This document shows positions 1 to 8,954 of a DNA stretch of 64,000 bases, in pieces. The stretch is from positions 186,001 through 250,000 of the forward strand of contig JALSJQ010000009.1 in the NCBI GenBank assembly GCA_026989275.1, given 5' to 3'. This DNA comes from Albidovulum sp. Lineage in GTDB: Bacteria > Pseudomonadota > Alphaproteobacteria > Rhodobacterales > Rhodobacteraceae. Each line of letters starts with the position of its first letter. The first letter of the stretch is position 1. Both the position numbers and the translations under genes were made by a program. The notes beneath the pieces were generated by a model. That model had not been told where the DNA came from. It made no database searches and saw nothing but the letters and a program-made list of their open reading frames with translations.

Positions 1-166
1 CGCCCATTACACCCGGGTGATGACAACGGCGATCACCCTCGAGACATCGAAGGGCAATCTGGCGCTGGCCATGGCCCTTGGCGGCATCCTGCTGACGCTG
101 GCGCTCGGGCTCAACCTGGCCGTGGGCCTCATCCGCGAACGGATGCAGGAGCCTACCCATGCCTGA
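1..166 (+). CDS. tupB: Tungstate ABC transporter permease TupB, C-terminal fragment
   Basis: The open frame enters from the left edge and ends at the TGA at 164-166, so only the last 54 residues are visible. They hold one hydrophobic segment rich in Leu, Ala and Gly followed by a short positively charged tail ending in RERMQEPTHA, as expected for the last membrane helix of a binding-protein-dependent permease. Identity is inferred from the next two genes, an ATPase and a TupA-type binding protein; the fragment itself is not diagnostic. The stop overlaps the start of the ATPase gene by 8 bases, which suggests translational coupling. Confidence 0.75.
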   Translation, partial: AHYTRVMTTAITLETSKGNLALAMALGGILLTLALGLNLAVGLIRERMQEPTHA

Positions 167-938
167 CCGGGTGGTTCCCCTGCGCCCCGCCGCGTCCGAA
201 GCGGAGGGCGGAGAAACCCCGATCTGCCGGCTCGACCGCGTCTCGCTCGAACGCGGCGGCCGGCGGCTTCTCGAGCGGATCGACATGGCGATCCCCCGGG
301 GCCGCATCAGCGTCCTTCTCGGACCGAACGGCGCCGGCAAGAGCCTCGCCCTGCGGCTCATCGCCGGGCTCGAAACCCCGAGCGGCGGCACCCTCACCCT
401 CGCCCCGGGGCTCGAGGCAAAACATGTCGGCCTCGTCCTGCAACAACCGGTATTCCTGCGCCGCTCGGTCCATGCCAATCTCGCCCATGCGCTCGCTCTT
501 GCCGGCACGCCCCGGCGCGAGCGAGTCGGCCGCATCGCCGAGCTTCTGGTGCGGGCCGATCTCGCCCATGCCGCCGCACGGCCGGCACGCGCGCTCTCGG
601 GCGGCGAACAGCAACGGCTCGCCATCGTCCGCGCCCTCGCTCTCGAACCGCGGCTGCTCCTTCTCGACGAGCCGACCTCCTCGCTCGATCCGCAGGCGAC
701 GCGGGCCGTCGAGGCCCTCATCGGCGAGATCCGCAACGAGGGCACCACCATCCTGCTGGTCACCCATGACGTGGCCCAGGCTCGGCGGCTCGCCGAAAGG
801 GTGATCTTCCTGGCCGATGGCCGGGTCCGCGAAAGCGGCCCCGCGGACAGCTTCTTCGATGCGCCCCGGAGCCGCGCGGCCGCCGCCTATCTCGAAGGGC
901 GCCTGCCGGAGGAGGCTGGCGACGCTCCGCATTCCTGA
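159..938 (+). CDS. tupC: Tungstate ABC transporter ATP-binding protein TupC
   Basis: ABC transporter ATPase of 259 residues that would power tungstate import with the preceding permease and the following binding protein. Walker A GPNGAGKS lies at about residues 55-62, the signature LSGGEQQRL near 147, Walker B with LLLDEPTSSLDP near 167 and the switch histidine in LLVTHD near 200. The first 20 or so residues precede the usual fold and are poorly conserved in type. The substrate is inferred from TupA downstream; a molybdate or sulfate ATPase would look similar in isolation. The ATG overlaps the permease stop. Confidence 0.88.
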   Translation: MPDRVVPLRPAASEAEGGETPICRLDRVSLERGGRRLLERIDMAIPRGRISVLLGPNGAGKSLALRLIAGLETPSGGTLTLAPGLEAKHVGLVLQQPVFLRRSVHANLAHALALAGTPRRERVGRIAELLVRADLAHAAARPARALSGGEQQRLAIVRALALEPRLLLLDEPTSSLDPQATRAVEALIGEIRNEGTTILLVTHDVAQARRLAERVIFLADGRVRESGPADSFFDAPRSRAAAAYLEGRLPEEAGDAPHS

Positions 939-967
939 AAGCAAAGCACCCGGAAAGGAGGCCGAAC

Positions 968-1855
968 ATGAAGATACGCTCCGCTCTCGCGAGATGGTGC
1001 CCTGCCCTGGTCCGCCCGCTCCTCGCCCTGGCCCTTGCCGCGGGCGCGGTTCTTGCCGGAACCGGAGCCGGCGCCGGCACGCTCATCGTCCAGTCCACCA
1101 CATCAACCCGCAATTCGGGACTCTACGACCACATCCTGCCGGCTTTCGAGAAGGACACGGGCATCAAGGTCAAGGTCGTGGCTGTCGGAACGGGCCAGGC
1201 GCTGAAGAACGCCGCCCGCTGCGACGGCGATGTGCTTGTGGTGCACGCCAAGCCTGACGAGGAAGCCTTCGTCGCCAAGGGCCACGGGATCAGGCGGCAT
1301 CCGCTGATGCACAATGATTTCGTCATCGTCGGCCCGCGTGACGACCCGGCCGACGTGCGCCATGCCCGCTCCGCCGCCGACGCCCTCACCCGCATCGCCA
1401 AGGCCGGGGCGCCCTTCGTCTCCCGCGGGGACGAGAGCGGCACCCACAAGAAGGAGAAGGCGCTGTGGAAGGCAGCGGGGCTCGACCCCAGCGCCGCATC
1501 GGGGGGGTGGTATCGCGAGGCCGGCGCCGGCATGGGCGCCACGCTCAACATGGCCGCCGGCATGGGCGCCTATACGCTGAGCGACCGCGGCACCTGGCTC
1601 GCCTTCAACAACCGCGGCGACCTCGCGCTGCTCTTCGCCGGTGATCCGGCGCTCTACAACCCCTACGGCCTCATCATCGTCAACCCGGCCCATTGCCCGA
1701 ACGTCAACATCGAGGACGCCCGCGTCTTCCGCGACTGGCTCCTGTCCGAAAAGGGACAGAGGCTGATCGGCTCCTATCGGGTGCATAGCGAACAGCTCTT
1801 CTTCCCCGACGCCCTGCCGCAGAAGGACGGGAACGGGAAAGACAAGGCCGAGTGA
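968..1855 (+). CDS. tupA: Tungstate-binding periplasmic protein TupA
   Basis: Periplasmic solute-binding protein of 295 residues. A Sec signal peptide covers about the first 37 residues. The mature protein opens with QSTTSTRNSGLYDHILPAF, the TTST-x-NSG type motif of the TupA/WtpA tungstate-binding group, and contains FVSRGDESGTHKKE, another oxyanion-site motif of this family. The end (residues about 270-295) is charged. A strong AAGGAGG site lies 6 bases before the ATG. Tungstate rather than molybdate specificity is a family-level prediction. It fits the neighbouring formate dehydrogenase, because several bacterial enzymes of this type carry tungsten. Confidence 0.88.
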   Translation: MKIRSALARWCPALVRPLLALALAAGAVLAGTGAGAGTLIVQSTTSTRNSGLYDHILPAFEKDTGIKVKVVAVGTGQALKNAARCDGDVLVVHAKPDEEAFVAKGHGIRRHPLMHNDFVIVGPRDDPADVRHARSAADALTRIAKAGAPFVSRGDESGTHKKEKALWKAAGLDPSAASGGWYREAGAGMGATLNMAAGMGAYTLSDRGTWLAFNNRGDLALLFAGDPALYNPYGLIIVNPAHCPNVNIEDARVFRDWLLSEKGQRLIGSYRVHSEQLFFPDALPQKDGNGKDKAE

Positions 1856-1865
1856 CGAGGGGGGC

Positions 1866-1898
1866 GACCGCCTGCGGAATCCGGCGCCGCGGGCGGTC
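1866..1898 (+). terminator. Hairpin after tupA, possible terminator
   Basis: Inverted repeat GACCGCC / GGCGGTC, extended inward by further pairs to about 12 base pairs with a 9-base loop, shortly after the tupA stop. No T-run follows, so it may stabilise the mRNA end or act as an atypical terminator between the convergent tungstate and FDH operons. Confidence 0.35.
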
Positions 1899-2059
1899 AC
1901 CTTGCCGGCCCCCCCGGCGGAGCGGCAGACGGCAGGCCGCAGATGGCGACGCATCGACGAAGGGCCGGAGCCGGTGGATAGGGTCGGCGCAACGCGGTGC
2001 CGGGCGACGCCACGGCCGCGCTCCGAAGCGGCCGCGGAAGGCGCGGGAAGGCGCGCCTC

Positions 2060-3397
2060 TCAGCCGGCAGCCTGCCGCTCGAGGGGCGGCTGGTCGGAAA
2101 CCAGCTGCCGGGCCATGATCTGCAACAGCGTATCGACCTGGCGATCCCAGCCGGTATCGGCCGCGCCGCGCCGGAAGGTCAGCTGGCAGGTGTCGCAGGA
2201 GGTGAGGAACAGGTCGGCCCCCGTCTCCTCGAACTGCGCCGCCTTCATCTCGAACACCTTGTCGCGCAGCTCCCGGGCCCGCAGGATGGCGACCACCCCG
2301 CCCCCGCCGCCGCAGCAATAGGCGGTCTCGTGCGACGGGGTCATCTCCCGCACCTCGAGCCCGAGCGCCTCCATGATGACGCGCGGCCAGCGGTCGAGCC
2401 CGCCGCGACGGATCTGCTGGCACGGATCGTGGAAGGTGGCGCTCTTGCCGAGAGGCTCGAAGCGCAGCCTGCCCTCCTCGACCGCCATGCCGAGCACCTC
2501 GACGACATGCCGGATCTCGAGATCGAGCGGCTCGTCATACCAGCGCCAGGTTTCCCAGCGCGCCGCCTGCCAGGCGTGGCCGCATTCGGGAATGACGAGC
2601 ATCTTCGCCCCGATCTCCCGTGCCGTGTCGATCAGCCGGGTGGTGAGCTTTCCCTGCGTCTCCATGTCGCCCGAGAGATAGCCGAAATTGTGGGCCTCGA
2701 AGGCGTCGGAACGCAGCGTCCAGTCCCAGCCGAGATGGTTGAAGATCCGCGCCATGGCGGCGAGGACCTCGTGCTTTTCCTCGAGCTCGGTCGGGGTGAC
2801 GGTAACCAGCACATCGGCCCTGTCCCTGTCGAGGGGAATGTCGATGCCATATTCGCGCACCACCCTTTCGACCTGGGCCCGCATCTCTTCGGCCGTGCCG
2901 AAGGGCGAGCCGAGCCGATGCGCCTTCTCGTCGAGCTCCTTCAGCCGCGAAGGCACGAGCCCGGCCTCGAACAGCCCGTGCCGGGCCTCGTGCACCAGCT
3001 CGGCGATGTCGATCCCCATCGGGCAGACGAGGGTGCAGCGGCCGCACATGGTGCAGCTGTCATAGATCAGCTCCTCCCATTCCCGCAGCTCCTCGAACGT
3101 CACCCGCGGGGCGAGGCCAAGCATCCGCCGCACCAGCCCGACCGGCCCCACATGGCGTTTCCAGGCCTTCTCGAAGGGCACGATCTTGTTGATCGGCACG
3201 TATTTCGGGTCGGGATCGACCTTGTGGAAATGGCAGGCTTCGGCGCACAGGCCGCAGCGGATGCAACTGTCGAGCCAGGCGGTGGTCTTCGGGCCGAACT
3301 CGGCCACAAAGCCGTCAATCGCCCGGGCGAGGCGCACTTCCTCGGGCAGATCCGCGACATTCGAAACGGTGGAAGTGGGGGCGCCCTGTTCGCTCAT
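2060..3397 (-). CDS. DsrK/HdrD-like iron-sulfur protein with CCG domains
   Basis: Soluble iron-sulfur protein of 445 residues. Two ferredoxin-type CxxCxxCxxxCP/H motifs lie at residues 45-55 and 115-125. The C-terminal half has two CCG-type domains: the first carries the ECGHAW motif seen in DsrK-like proteins and the second has the full set (a Cys, then YCCGGGGG, then CDTC) that binds the non-cubane cluster of heterodisulfide reductases. DsrK/HdrD proteins pass electrons from a membrane cytochrome b to a thiol or disulfide substrate. Here it follows an NarI-like cytochrome b by 15 bases in the same operon as formate dehydrogenase. The substrate is unknown; glycolate-oxidase GlcF-like proteins are a less likely alternative. 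Confidence 0.8.
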   Translation of the reverse strand: MSEQGAPTSTVSNVADLPEEVRLARAIDGFVAEFGPKTTAWLDSCIRCGLCAEACHFHKVDPDPKYVPINKIVPFEKAWKRHVGPVGLVRRMLGLAPRVTFEELREWEELIYDSCTMCGRCTLVCPMGIDIAELVHEARHGLFEAGLVPSRLKELDEKAHRLGSPFGTAEEMRAQVERVVREYGIDIPLDRDRADVLVTVTPTELEEKHEVLAAMARIFNHLGWDWTLRSDAFEAHNFGYLSGDMETQGKLTTRLIDTAREIGAKMLVIPECGHAWQAARWETWRWYDEPLDLEIRHVVEVLGMAVEEGRLRFEPLGKSATFHDPCQQIRRGGLDRWPRVIMEALGLEVREMTPSHETAYCCGGGGGVVAILRARELRDKVFEMKAAQFEETGADLFLTSCDTCQLTFRRGAADTGWDRQVDTLLQIMARQLVSDQPPLERQAAG

Positions 3398-3412
3398 GGT
3401 CCTTCCTCCGCG

Positions 3413-4072
3413 CTACCAGCGGACCGCACGCCGGCCGGCCTCCCAGCCGGTGACCAGGCGCGAGATCGGCCATGTGAAGGTGTGCATCAGGCTCGAGAAG
3501 GGGAAATAGATCAGCCACAGCTCGACGAACCCCATGTGCAACCCGCGCAGGAACGCGCTCTGGCGTCCGAGGGCCATGCACCCCGTGAGCATGACGATGA
3601 AGGTCAGGAGCGAAGCAACGTGGTCGTCGGGCCGGTTGATCCTTCGCACCAGCGGATCGACGAAGCGGCGGGTATAGAGCATGATGAGACCGAGGAAGGA
3701 GATCTCGGCCGCAATGACGAAGCCCGTGCGCGAGATCGGCTCCCAGGGCAGGGCCGCGATCCGCCGTTCGATGAATTCGACGTGGGGAACGGCCGCCAGC
3801 AGCAGCACGAAAAGCCCCAGATGAAAGGCGTAGCCCGCCACGGTCGTGAACCAGACCCGCCCCGACCGCGTGAAGGGTGGTCGCGGCACGAAGCGGACCA
3901 GGAGCGCCCGGAGCGCCCCGGCAAGCCGGGAGCCCTGAGGTTTCGGCGAGGCGCCCCGGCGGCGCAGATCGAGTATCGAGATCAACCGCCAGAAGACGAA
4001 GATCACGAACAGGGTCGCGGAAAAGGTCCACAGCGGACCTTCGATCAGTTCGATGAGGCTCATTCGCGGCAC
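3413..4072 (-). CDS. NarI/DsrM-like cytochrome b membrane subunit
   Basis: Membrane protein of 219 residues with about five hydrophobic segments and histidines placed within or at the edge of them (AFHLGLF, GLHMGF, HTFTWP). This is the pattern of the nitrate reductase gamma subunit/DsrM cytochrome b family, which binds heme and exchanges electrons with quinones. Its start overlaps the end of the FDH cytochrome b gene by 13 bases, and the DsrK-like gene follows immediately, so it likely anchors that protein. No nitrate reductase catalytic subunit is present nearby, so a NarI role is unlikely. Confidence 0.78.
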   Translation of the reverse strand: MPRMSLIELIEGPLWTFSATLFVIFVFWRLISILDLRRRGASPKPQGSRLAGALRALLVRFVPRPPFTRSGRVWFTTVAGYAFHLGLFVLLLAAVPHVEFIERRIAALPWEPISRTGFVIAAEISFLGLIMLYTRRFVDPLVRRINRPDDHVASLLTFIVMLTGCMALGRQSAFLRGLHMGFVELWLIYFPFSSLMHTFTWPISRLVTGWEAGRRAVRW

Positions 4073-5301
4073 TCCTCGATCTTGCCCCTTTCCTCGAGCT
4101 CCTTCAGCCAGAGCTCGTGATGGGTTCGTGCCCAGTTCTCATCCACGCAGCCGGTCACCATCCCCTCGAACGTGCCCTCGGTGCCGTAGGTGCCGAGATA
4201 GATGTGGCCCATGAGATAGGCGACGACGATCAGCGCCCCGGCCCCGTGCAGGAAGACCGAGATCTCGAGAAGCGCCCGCGTGCCGAGATCGTCGGGAAAA
4301 AGCATGATGATGCCGGTGATCCCGAGAACGGCGCCGATGAGGGTGGCGGTCCAGAACCACCCCTTTTCGCCGAGATTGTAGCGCCCGGCCGGCGCATGAC
4401 CGCCGAAGAACCCGCCCCCCTTGATGAGCCAGACGATGTCGGCCCGGCTCGGAAAGTTGCCCGGCAGGAAGGTGACGAAGAGCAGCACGAGGAGCACGAT
4501 CAGCACCGGGCCGAACAGGTTGTGGGCCTGCATGGATGCTGTCGCGATCACCGAGAAGGCTTCCTTGCCGATCAGGGGGATGAGGAAGGGCCGGCCGAGC
4601 TGAAGCGTCAGCCCCGTGAGAGCCATCAGGACGAAGACGATGGCGATCGACCAGTGCACCACGCGCTGGGAGAGGCGGAATCGACGGATCCGGCGCCCCG
4701 AGAAGCCCCCCTCGACCGGAATCGGCCCGCGAATGAAGGCGAAGAGCACGATCACCGCCAGCACCACACCGAGGAAATAGCCGCCGATGCGCGGCAATCC
4801 GGTCTCGGCATCGCGGATGCGGGACCACCAGTCGGCGCGGGTGAAGTCCGAAAGAAGCCCGGTCGCGGGCGGCCGGGTGAAGATCTCGGGCCGCGGGGTC
4901 TTCACGAAGGGCGGCCGACGCCCCTCGATCAGCATCCCGTCGTCCGGGCGCGGCGCGGCGGTCGTGCCGGCCGCCCCCTCGCGCAGGACGCGCCAGATGT
5001 CGCTGTCGGACCTGCTGCCGAGCGTGTTTTCCGGCGCGTCGAAGCCGAGCGGCCGATGCGGCACCCCCGGTGCCCGCACCGTCGGCGGCGCCACGGGAGC
5101 CGCCCCTTCCGGCGGGCGTACCGAAACGGGCGCATCCACCGTCTGGGCCGACACGCTCGCCAGCATCAGCACCGCGAGCAGCAGGGCCGCGATGACGCCA
5201 ACAGGAACGAGCCACCGGCCGAGAAGGGGGCCGGATCGGCGTGTCGTTCTCGAAGCCGGTGCCGCCGGATGCGCACCGGGAACATGCGGGAGGATCACCA
5301 T
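4060..5301 (-). CDS. fdhC: Formate dehydrogenase cytochrome b (gamma) subunit with long N-terminal extension
   Basis: Membrane anchor and quinone-reducing cytochrome b of respiratory formate dehydrogenase, 413 residues. Residues from about 190 to 390 form the FdoI/FdnI-like four-helix cytochrome b core, with heme-ligand-type histidines in RVVHW, AHNLFG and the HGAGALIVVAYLMGHIY segment. The first 190 residues are unusual for FdnI: a hydrophobic segment near residues 30-50 that may be a signal or anchor, a proline-rich stretch, and a presumably periplasmic region before the core. Longer FdhC proteins of this kind occur in alpha- and epsilonproteobacteria. It lies between the beta subunit and the DsrM-like gene and overlaps the latter. 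Confidence 0.87.
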   Translation of the reverse strand: MVILPHVPGAHPAAPASRTTRRSGPLLGRWLVPVGVIAALLLAVLMLASVSAQTVDAPVSVRPPEGAAPVAPPTVRAPGVPHRPLGFDAPENTLGSRSDSDIWRVLREGAAGTTAAPRPDDGMLIEGRRPPFVKTPRPEIFTRPPATGLLSDFTRADWWSRIRDAETGLPRIGGYFLGVVLAVIVLFAFIRGPIPVEGGFSGRRIRRFRLSQRVVHWSIAIVFVLMALTGLTLQLGRPFLIPLIGKEAFSVIATASMQAHNLFGPVLIVLLVLLFVTFLPGNFPSRADIVWLIKGGGFFGGHAPAGRYNLGEKGWFWTATLIGAVLGITGIIMLFPDDLGTRALLEISVFLHGAGALIVVAYLMGHIYLGTYGTEGTFEGMVTGCVDENWARTHHELWLKELEERGKIEECRE

Positions 5302-5423
5302 GCCTCACCACCTCTCGATCGGGCGTTCATGCAATCGAACCGCGGGCAGCCGCGCGACCGCCCCGGCCGGACAAGGGGGAACGGGGCCGGGGAACCTAGT
5401 GTCCCCGGCCCCGCTTCCGGTTC

Positions 5424-6020
5424 TCAGCCGCCGGCCTTCTGGCTGTAGGCCGTGCCCCAGCCCCAGGCGCCGGAGCCGAAGCCGCGGGCGACCACGCGCT
5501 CGCGATAGACGGCGGAGATCACGTCCCCGTCGCCGGCCAGAAGGGCCTTCGTGGCGCACATCTCGGCACAGATCGGCAGTTTGCCTTCCGCAATCCGGTT
5601 GCGCCCGTACTTGCGGAACTCCTCCTCCGACATGTCCTCCTCGGGACCGCCGGCGCAGAAGGTGCACTTGTCCATCTTGCCGCGGGTGCCGAAATTGCCG
5701 GACTGCGGGTATTGCGGCGCACCGAAGGGGCAGGCGTAGAAGCAGTAGCCGCAACCGATGCACAGATCCTTGGAGTGCAGGACGATGCCTTCCTCGGTCT
5801 GGTAGAAGCAGTCCACCGGGCAGACCGCCATGCAGGGCGCATCGGAGCAGTGCATGCAGGCGACCGAGATCGACCGCTCGCCCGGGCTGCCGTCATTGAT
5901 GGTGATGACCCGCCGACGGTTGATGCCCCAGGGAACCTCATGCTCGTTCTTGCAGGCGGTGACGCAGGCATTGCACTCGATGCAGCGCTCGGCGTCACAG
6001 AGAAACTTCATGCGTGCCAT
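5424..6020 (-). CDS. fdhB: Formate dehydrogenase iron-sulfur (beta) subunit
   Basis: Electron-transfer subunit of 198 residues with four cysteine groups of the 4x[4Fe-4S] type: CIECNACVTAC, CMHCSDAPCMAVCP, CIGCGYCFYACP and the CTFC/CAEMC pair. It carries electrons from the catalytic subunit to the cytochrome b. It is much shorter than E. coli FdnH and lacks that protein's C-terminal membrane helix, so it must be held by contacts to FdhA and FdhC alone. It lies 15 bases after fdhA in the same operon. Confidence 0.92.
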   Translation of the reverse strand: MARMKFLCDAERCIECNACVTACKNEHEVPWGINRRRVITINDGSPGERSISVACMHCSDAPCMAVCPVDCFYQTEEGIVLHSKDLCIGCGYCFYACPFGAPQYPQSGNFGTRGKMDKCTFCAGGPEEDMSEEEFRKYGRNRIAEGKLPICAEMCATKALLAGDGDVISAVYRERVVARGFGSGAWGWGTAYSQKAGG

Positions 6021-6035
6021 GTTTCCATTCCTCCC

Positions 6036-8954
6036 TTACGCGGCCCAGATCTTGCACAGGGTCGCCTTGGTCTCCTGCATCTGGGTGACCGAATCGTACC
6101 CGTAGGTCTGAGCCGTGTTGGACGCTTCGCCGAGCACATAGGGATCGGCGCCTTTCGGATACTTGTAGCGGCGATCCTCGCCCTGGAACCAGCCGCCGAA
6201 ATGGAACGGCATGAAGGCGACGCCCGGCCCCACACGCGGCGTGACCATGGCCTTGACCTTCACCCGGCCCTTCTCGGGGCCCTCGACCCAGACCCAGGCG
6301 CCGTCGCGAATGCCGAGATCGTTCGCGGTGCGCGGATGGATCTCGACGAACATCTCCTGCTGGAGTTCGGCGAGCCACTTGTTGGAGCGGGTCTCGTCGC
6401 CGCCACCCTCATATTCGACCAGCCGGCCCGAGGTGAGGATGATCGGATACTCCTTGGAGAAGTCCTGCTTCTGGATCGACGCATAGAGGGTCGGCAGACG
6501 GTAGAAGTGCCGATCCTCGTAGGTGGCGTATTTCGGCAGAAGATCGCGCCGCGTCGTATAGAGCGGTTCGCGATGCACCGGGATCGGGTCGGGGAAGTTC
6601 CAGACCACGGTGCGCGCCTTGGCGTTGCCGAAGGGGGCGCATTCATGCTTGATCGCCACCCGCTGGATGCCGCCGGAAAGGTCGGTCTTCCAGTTGGTCT
6701 TGTCACCGGCGATGGCCTCGATGGTCTTGCGTTCCTCCTCGGTGAGATCCTTGTCCCAGCCGAGCTCCTTGAGCATCGCCATGGTGAATTCGGGATAGCC
6801 GTCCTTGAGGTCGGAGCCGGCCGAATAGACCCCGTCGGCCAGGAGGCTCTCGCCGCCCCACTTGTCGGGCGCCTTGACGCCGAAGCGGGCGCGGAAGGTC
6901 AGCCCGCCCTTCGAGACCGGCTTCGAGGGATCGTAGAGGATCGGCGTGCCCGGATGGCCCATCTCCGGCGTTCCCCAGCAGGGCCAGGGCAGGCCGTAAT
7001 ACTCGCCATCGCACGGACCGCCGACCGCCTGAAGCGTGGTCTTGTCGAAGGTGTGCTGATACTTCATGTGCTTCTTCAGCCGCTCCGGCGACTGGCCGGT
7101 GTAGCCGATGGTCCACATGCCGCGGTTGAACTCGCGGGTGATGTCCTCGATCACCGGCTCGGGACCCCACTTCGTCTCCTTCACCTCGATATTGCGGAAG
7201 AGACGATCGGCGAAGCCGAACTTCCTGGCGAACATCGCCATGATGTTGTGGTCCGGGCGGCTCTCGAACACCGGATCGACCACCTTCTCGCGCCACTGGA
7301 TCGACCGGTTCGAGGCCGTGACCGAACCATAGGTCTCGAACTGGGTCGAGGCCGGCAGCAGATAGACCCCGTCCGTGCGGTCATGCATCACCGCCGAGAC
7401 GGTGGGATAGGGGTCGATGACGACGAGGAGGTCGAGCTTCTCCATCGCCTTCTTCATGTCCGGGCCGCGGGTCTGCGAGTTCGGCGCGTGCCCCCAGAAG
7501 ACCATGGCACGGACATTGTCCGGCTGATCCATGTTCTCCTTCTTCTCGAGCACGCCGTCGAACCAGCGCGAGACCGGAATGCCCTTGAGGTTCATCAGGC
7601 TCTTTTCCTTGCCGTCCTTGCCCTTGATCCTGGCAAAGCGGCCCTTGAGCCAGTCGAGATCCTCGCCCCACACGCGCGCCCAGTGCGCCCAGGCACCGGC
7701 CGAAAGACCGTAATAGCCCGGCAGCGAGTGCGACAGCACGCACATGTCGGTCGCGCCCTGCACGTTGTCATGGCCGCGGAAGATGTTGGCCCCGCCGCCC
7801 GAGACGCCGATGTTGCCGAGCGCGAGCTGCAGGATGCAGTAGGCCCGCGTGTTGTCGTTGCCGTTGGTGTGCTGGGTGCCGCCCATGCACCACACGAGCG
7901 TGCCGGGCCGGTTGTTCACGAGAAGCCGCGCCACCCGCTTGAGCTGCTCGCCGGGCACGCCGGTGATGCGCTCGACCTCCTCGGGGTCGTATTTCGCGAC
8001 CTCCTCGCGGATGTATTCGAGACCCCAGACGCGGGTGCGGATGTAGTCCTTGTCCTCCCAGCCGTTCTCGAAGATGTGCCACAGGATGCCCCAGATCAGC
8101 GCCACGTCGGTGCCGGGGCGGAAGCGCACATATTCGTCGGCATGGGCCGCGGTGCGGGTGAAGCGCGGGTCGCACACGATCAGGGGAGCGTTGTTCTGCT
8201 CCTTGGCCCTGAGAATGTGCATCAGGGAGACCGGATGGGCCTCGGCCGGGTTCGAGCCGATGAGGATCATCGACTTCGAATTGTGAATGTCGTTGTAGGA
8301 GTTGGTCATCGCACCATAGCCCCAGGTGTTGGCAACACCCGCGACCGTGGTCGAGTGACAGATCCGCGCCTGGTGATCGACGTTGTTCGTGCCCCAGTAG
8401 GCGGCGAACTTGCGGAACAGATAGGCCTGTTCGTTGTTGTGCTTGGCCGAGCCCAGCCAATAGACGCTGTCAGGGCCCGATTCTTCGCGGATCTTCAGCA
8501 TCTTGTCGCCGATCTCGTTGATCGCCTGATCCCAGGTGATCCGCTTCCATTCGCCATTGACCAGCTTCATCGGATATTTCAGCCGGCGCTCGCCATGGGC
8601 ATGTTCCCGCACCGAAGCGCCCTTGGCGCAATGGGCCCCCAGGTTGAACGGGCTGTCCCAGCCGGGCTCCTGCCCCACCCAGACGCCGTTCCTCACCTCG
8701 GCGATCACCGTGCAGCCGACCGAGCAGTGGGTGCAGACCGACTTGATGAGATCGACCTTCTGATCCCCGTTGGTGGTGGCCGCATCGGCCCGCTTCACCG
8801 TGCCGCCCGTCAGCCCAAGCGCCGCGATGCCGCCGATGGCCACCCCGGAGCCTTTCAGAAAGGCGCGGCGATCGACCTTGGCATTGCCGATCCCGGCCAG
8901 AACGGATGACGCGCGGGGGCCGTTCGCTACCCCTCTTGTCTTCCTTCTCAGCAT
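6036..8954 (-). CDS. fdhA: Formate dehydrogenase catalytic (alpha) subunit, Cys type, Tat-exported
   Basis: Molybdopterin oxidoreductase of 972 residues that oxidises formate to CO2. A Tat signal with the motif RRAFLKG at residues 29-35 marks it for export, so the active site should face the periplasm. An N-terminal [4Fe-4S] site is formed by C74, C77, C81 and C109. The metal ligand is C199 in ICHSTT, followed by the conserved H200; there is cysteine, not selenocysteine, and no in-frame TGA. The C-terminal molybdopterin-dinucleotide-binding domain contains the YTTRRDLLP and TSGRLVEYEGGG segments. A good ribosome binding site precedes the ATG. A tungstate transporter near the other end of the operon makes tungsten a plausible metal. 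Confidence 0.95.
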   Translation of the reverse strand: MLRRKTRGVANGPRASSVLAGIGNAKVDRRAFLKGSGVAIGGIAALGLTGGTVKRADAATTNGDQKVDLIKSVCTHCSVGCTVIAEVRNGVWVGQEPGWDSPFNLGAHCAKGASVREHAHGERRLKYPMKLVNGEWKRITWDQAINEIGDKMLKIREESGPDSVYWLGSAKHNNEQAYLFRKFAAYWGTNNVDHQARICHSTTVAGVANTWGYGAMTNSYNDIHNSKSMILIGSNPAEAHPVSLMHILRAKEQNNAPLIVCDPRFTRTAAHADEYVRFRPGTDVALIWGILWHIFENGWEDKDYIRTRVWGLEYIREEVAKYDPEEVERITGVPGEQLKRVARLLVNNRPGTLVWCMGGTQHTNGNDNTRAYCILQLALGNIGVSGGGANIFRGHDNVQGATDMCVLSHSLPGYYGLSAGAWAHWARVWGEDLDWLKGRFARIKGKDGKEKSLMNLKGIPVSRWFDGVLEKKENMDQPDNVRAMVFWGHAPNSQTRGPDMKKAMEKLDLLVVIDPYPTVSAVMHDRTDGVYLLPASTQFETYGSVTASNRSIQWREKVVDPVFESRPDHNIMAMFARKFGFADRLFRNIEVKETKWGPEPVIEDITREFNRGMWTIGYTGQSPERLKKHMKYQHTFDKTTLQAVGGPCDGEYYGLPWPCWGTPEMGHPGTPILYDPSKPVSKGGLTFRARFGVKAPDKWGGESLLADGVYSAGSDLKDGYPEFTMAMLKELGWDKDLTEEERKTIEAIAGDKTNWKTDLSGGIQRVAIKHECAPFGNAKARTVVWNFPDPIPVHREPLYTTRRDLLPKYATYEDRHFYRLPTLYASIQKQDFSKEYPIILTSGRLVEYEGGGDETRSNKWLAELQQEMFVEIHPRTANDLGIRDGAWVWVEGPEKGRVKVKAMVTPRVGPGVAFMPFHFGGWFQGEDRRYKYPKGADPYVLGEASNTAQTYGYDSVTQMQETKATLCKIWAA

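Noticed and set aside
3413-4072. Respiratory nitrate reductase gamma subunit (NarI)
   Set aside because: No narGHJ genes nearby; gene order and the partner CCG protein favour a DsrM-like role.
6036-8954. Selenocysteine formate dehydrogenase
   Set aside because: The metal ligand codon is Cys199 and there is no in-frame TGA, so no SECIS or selenoprotein machinery is needed.
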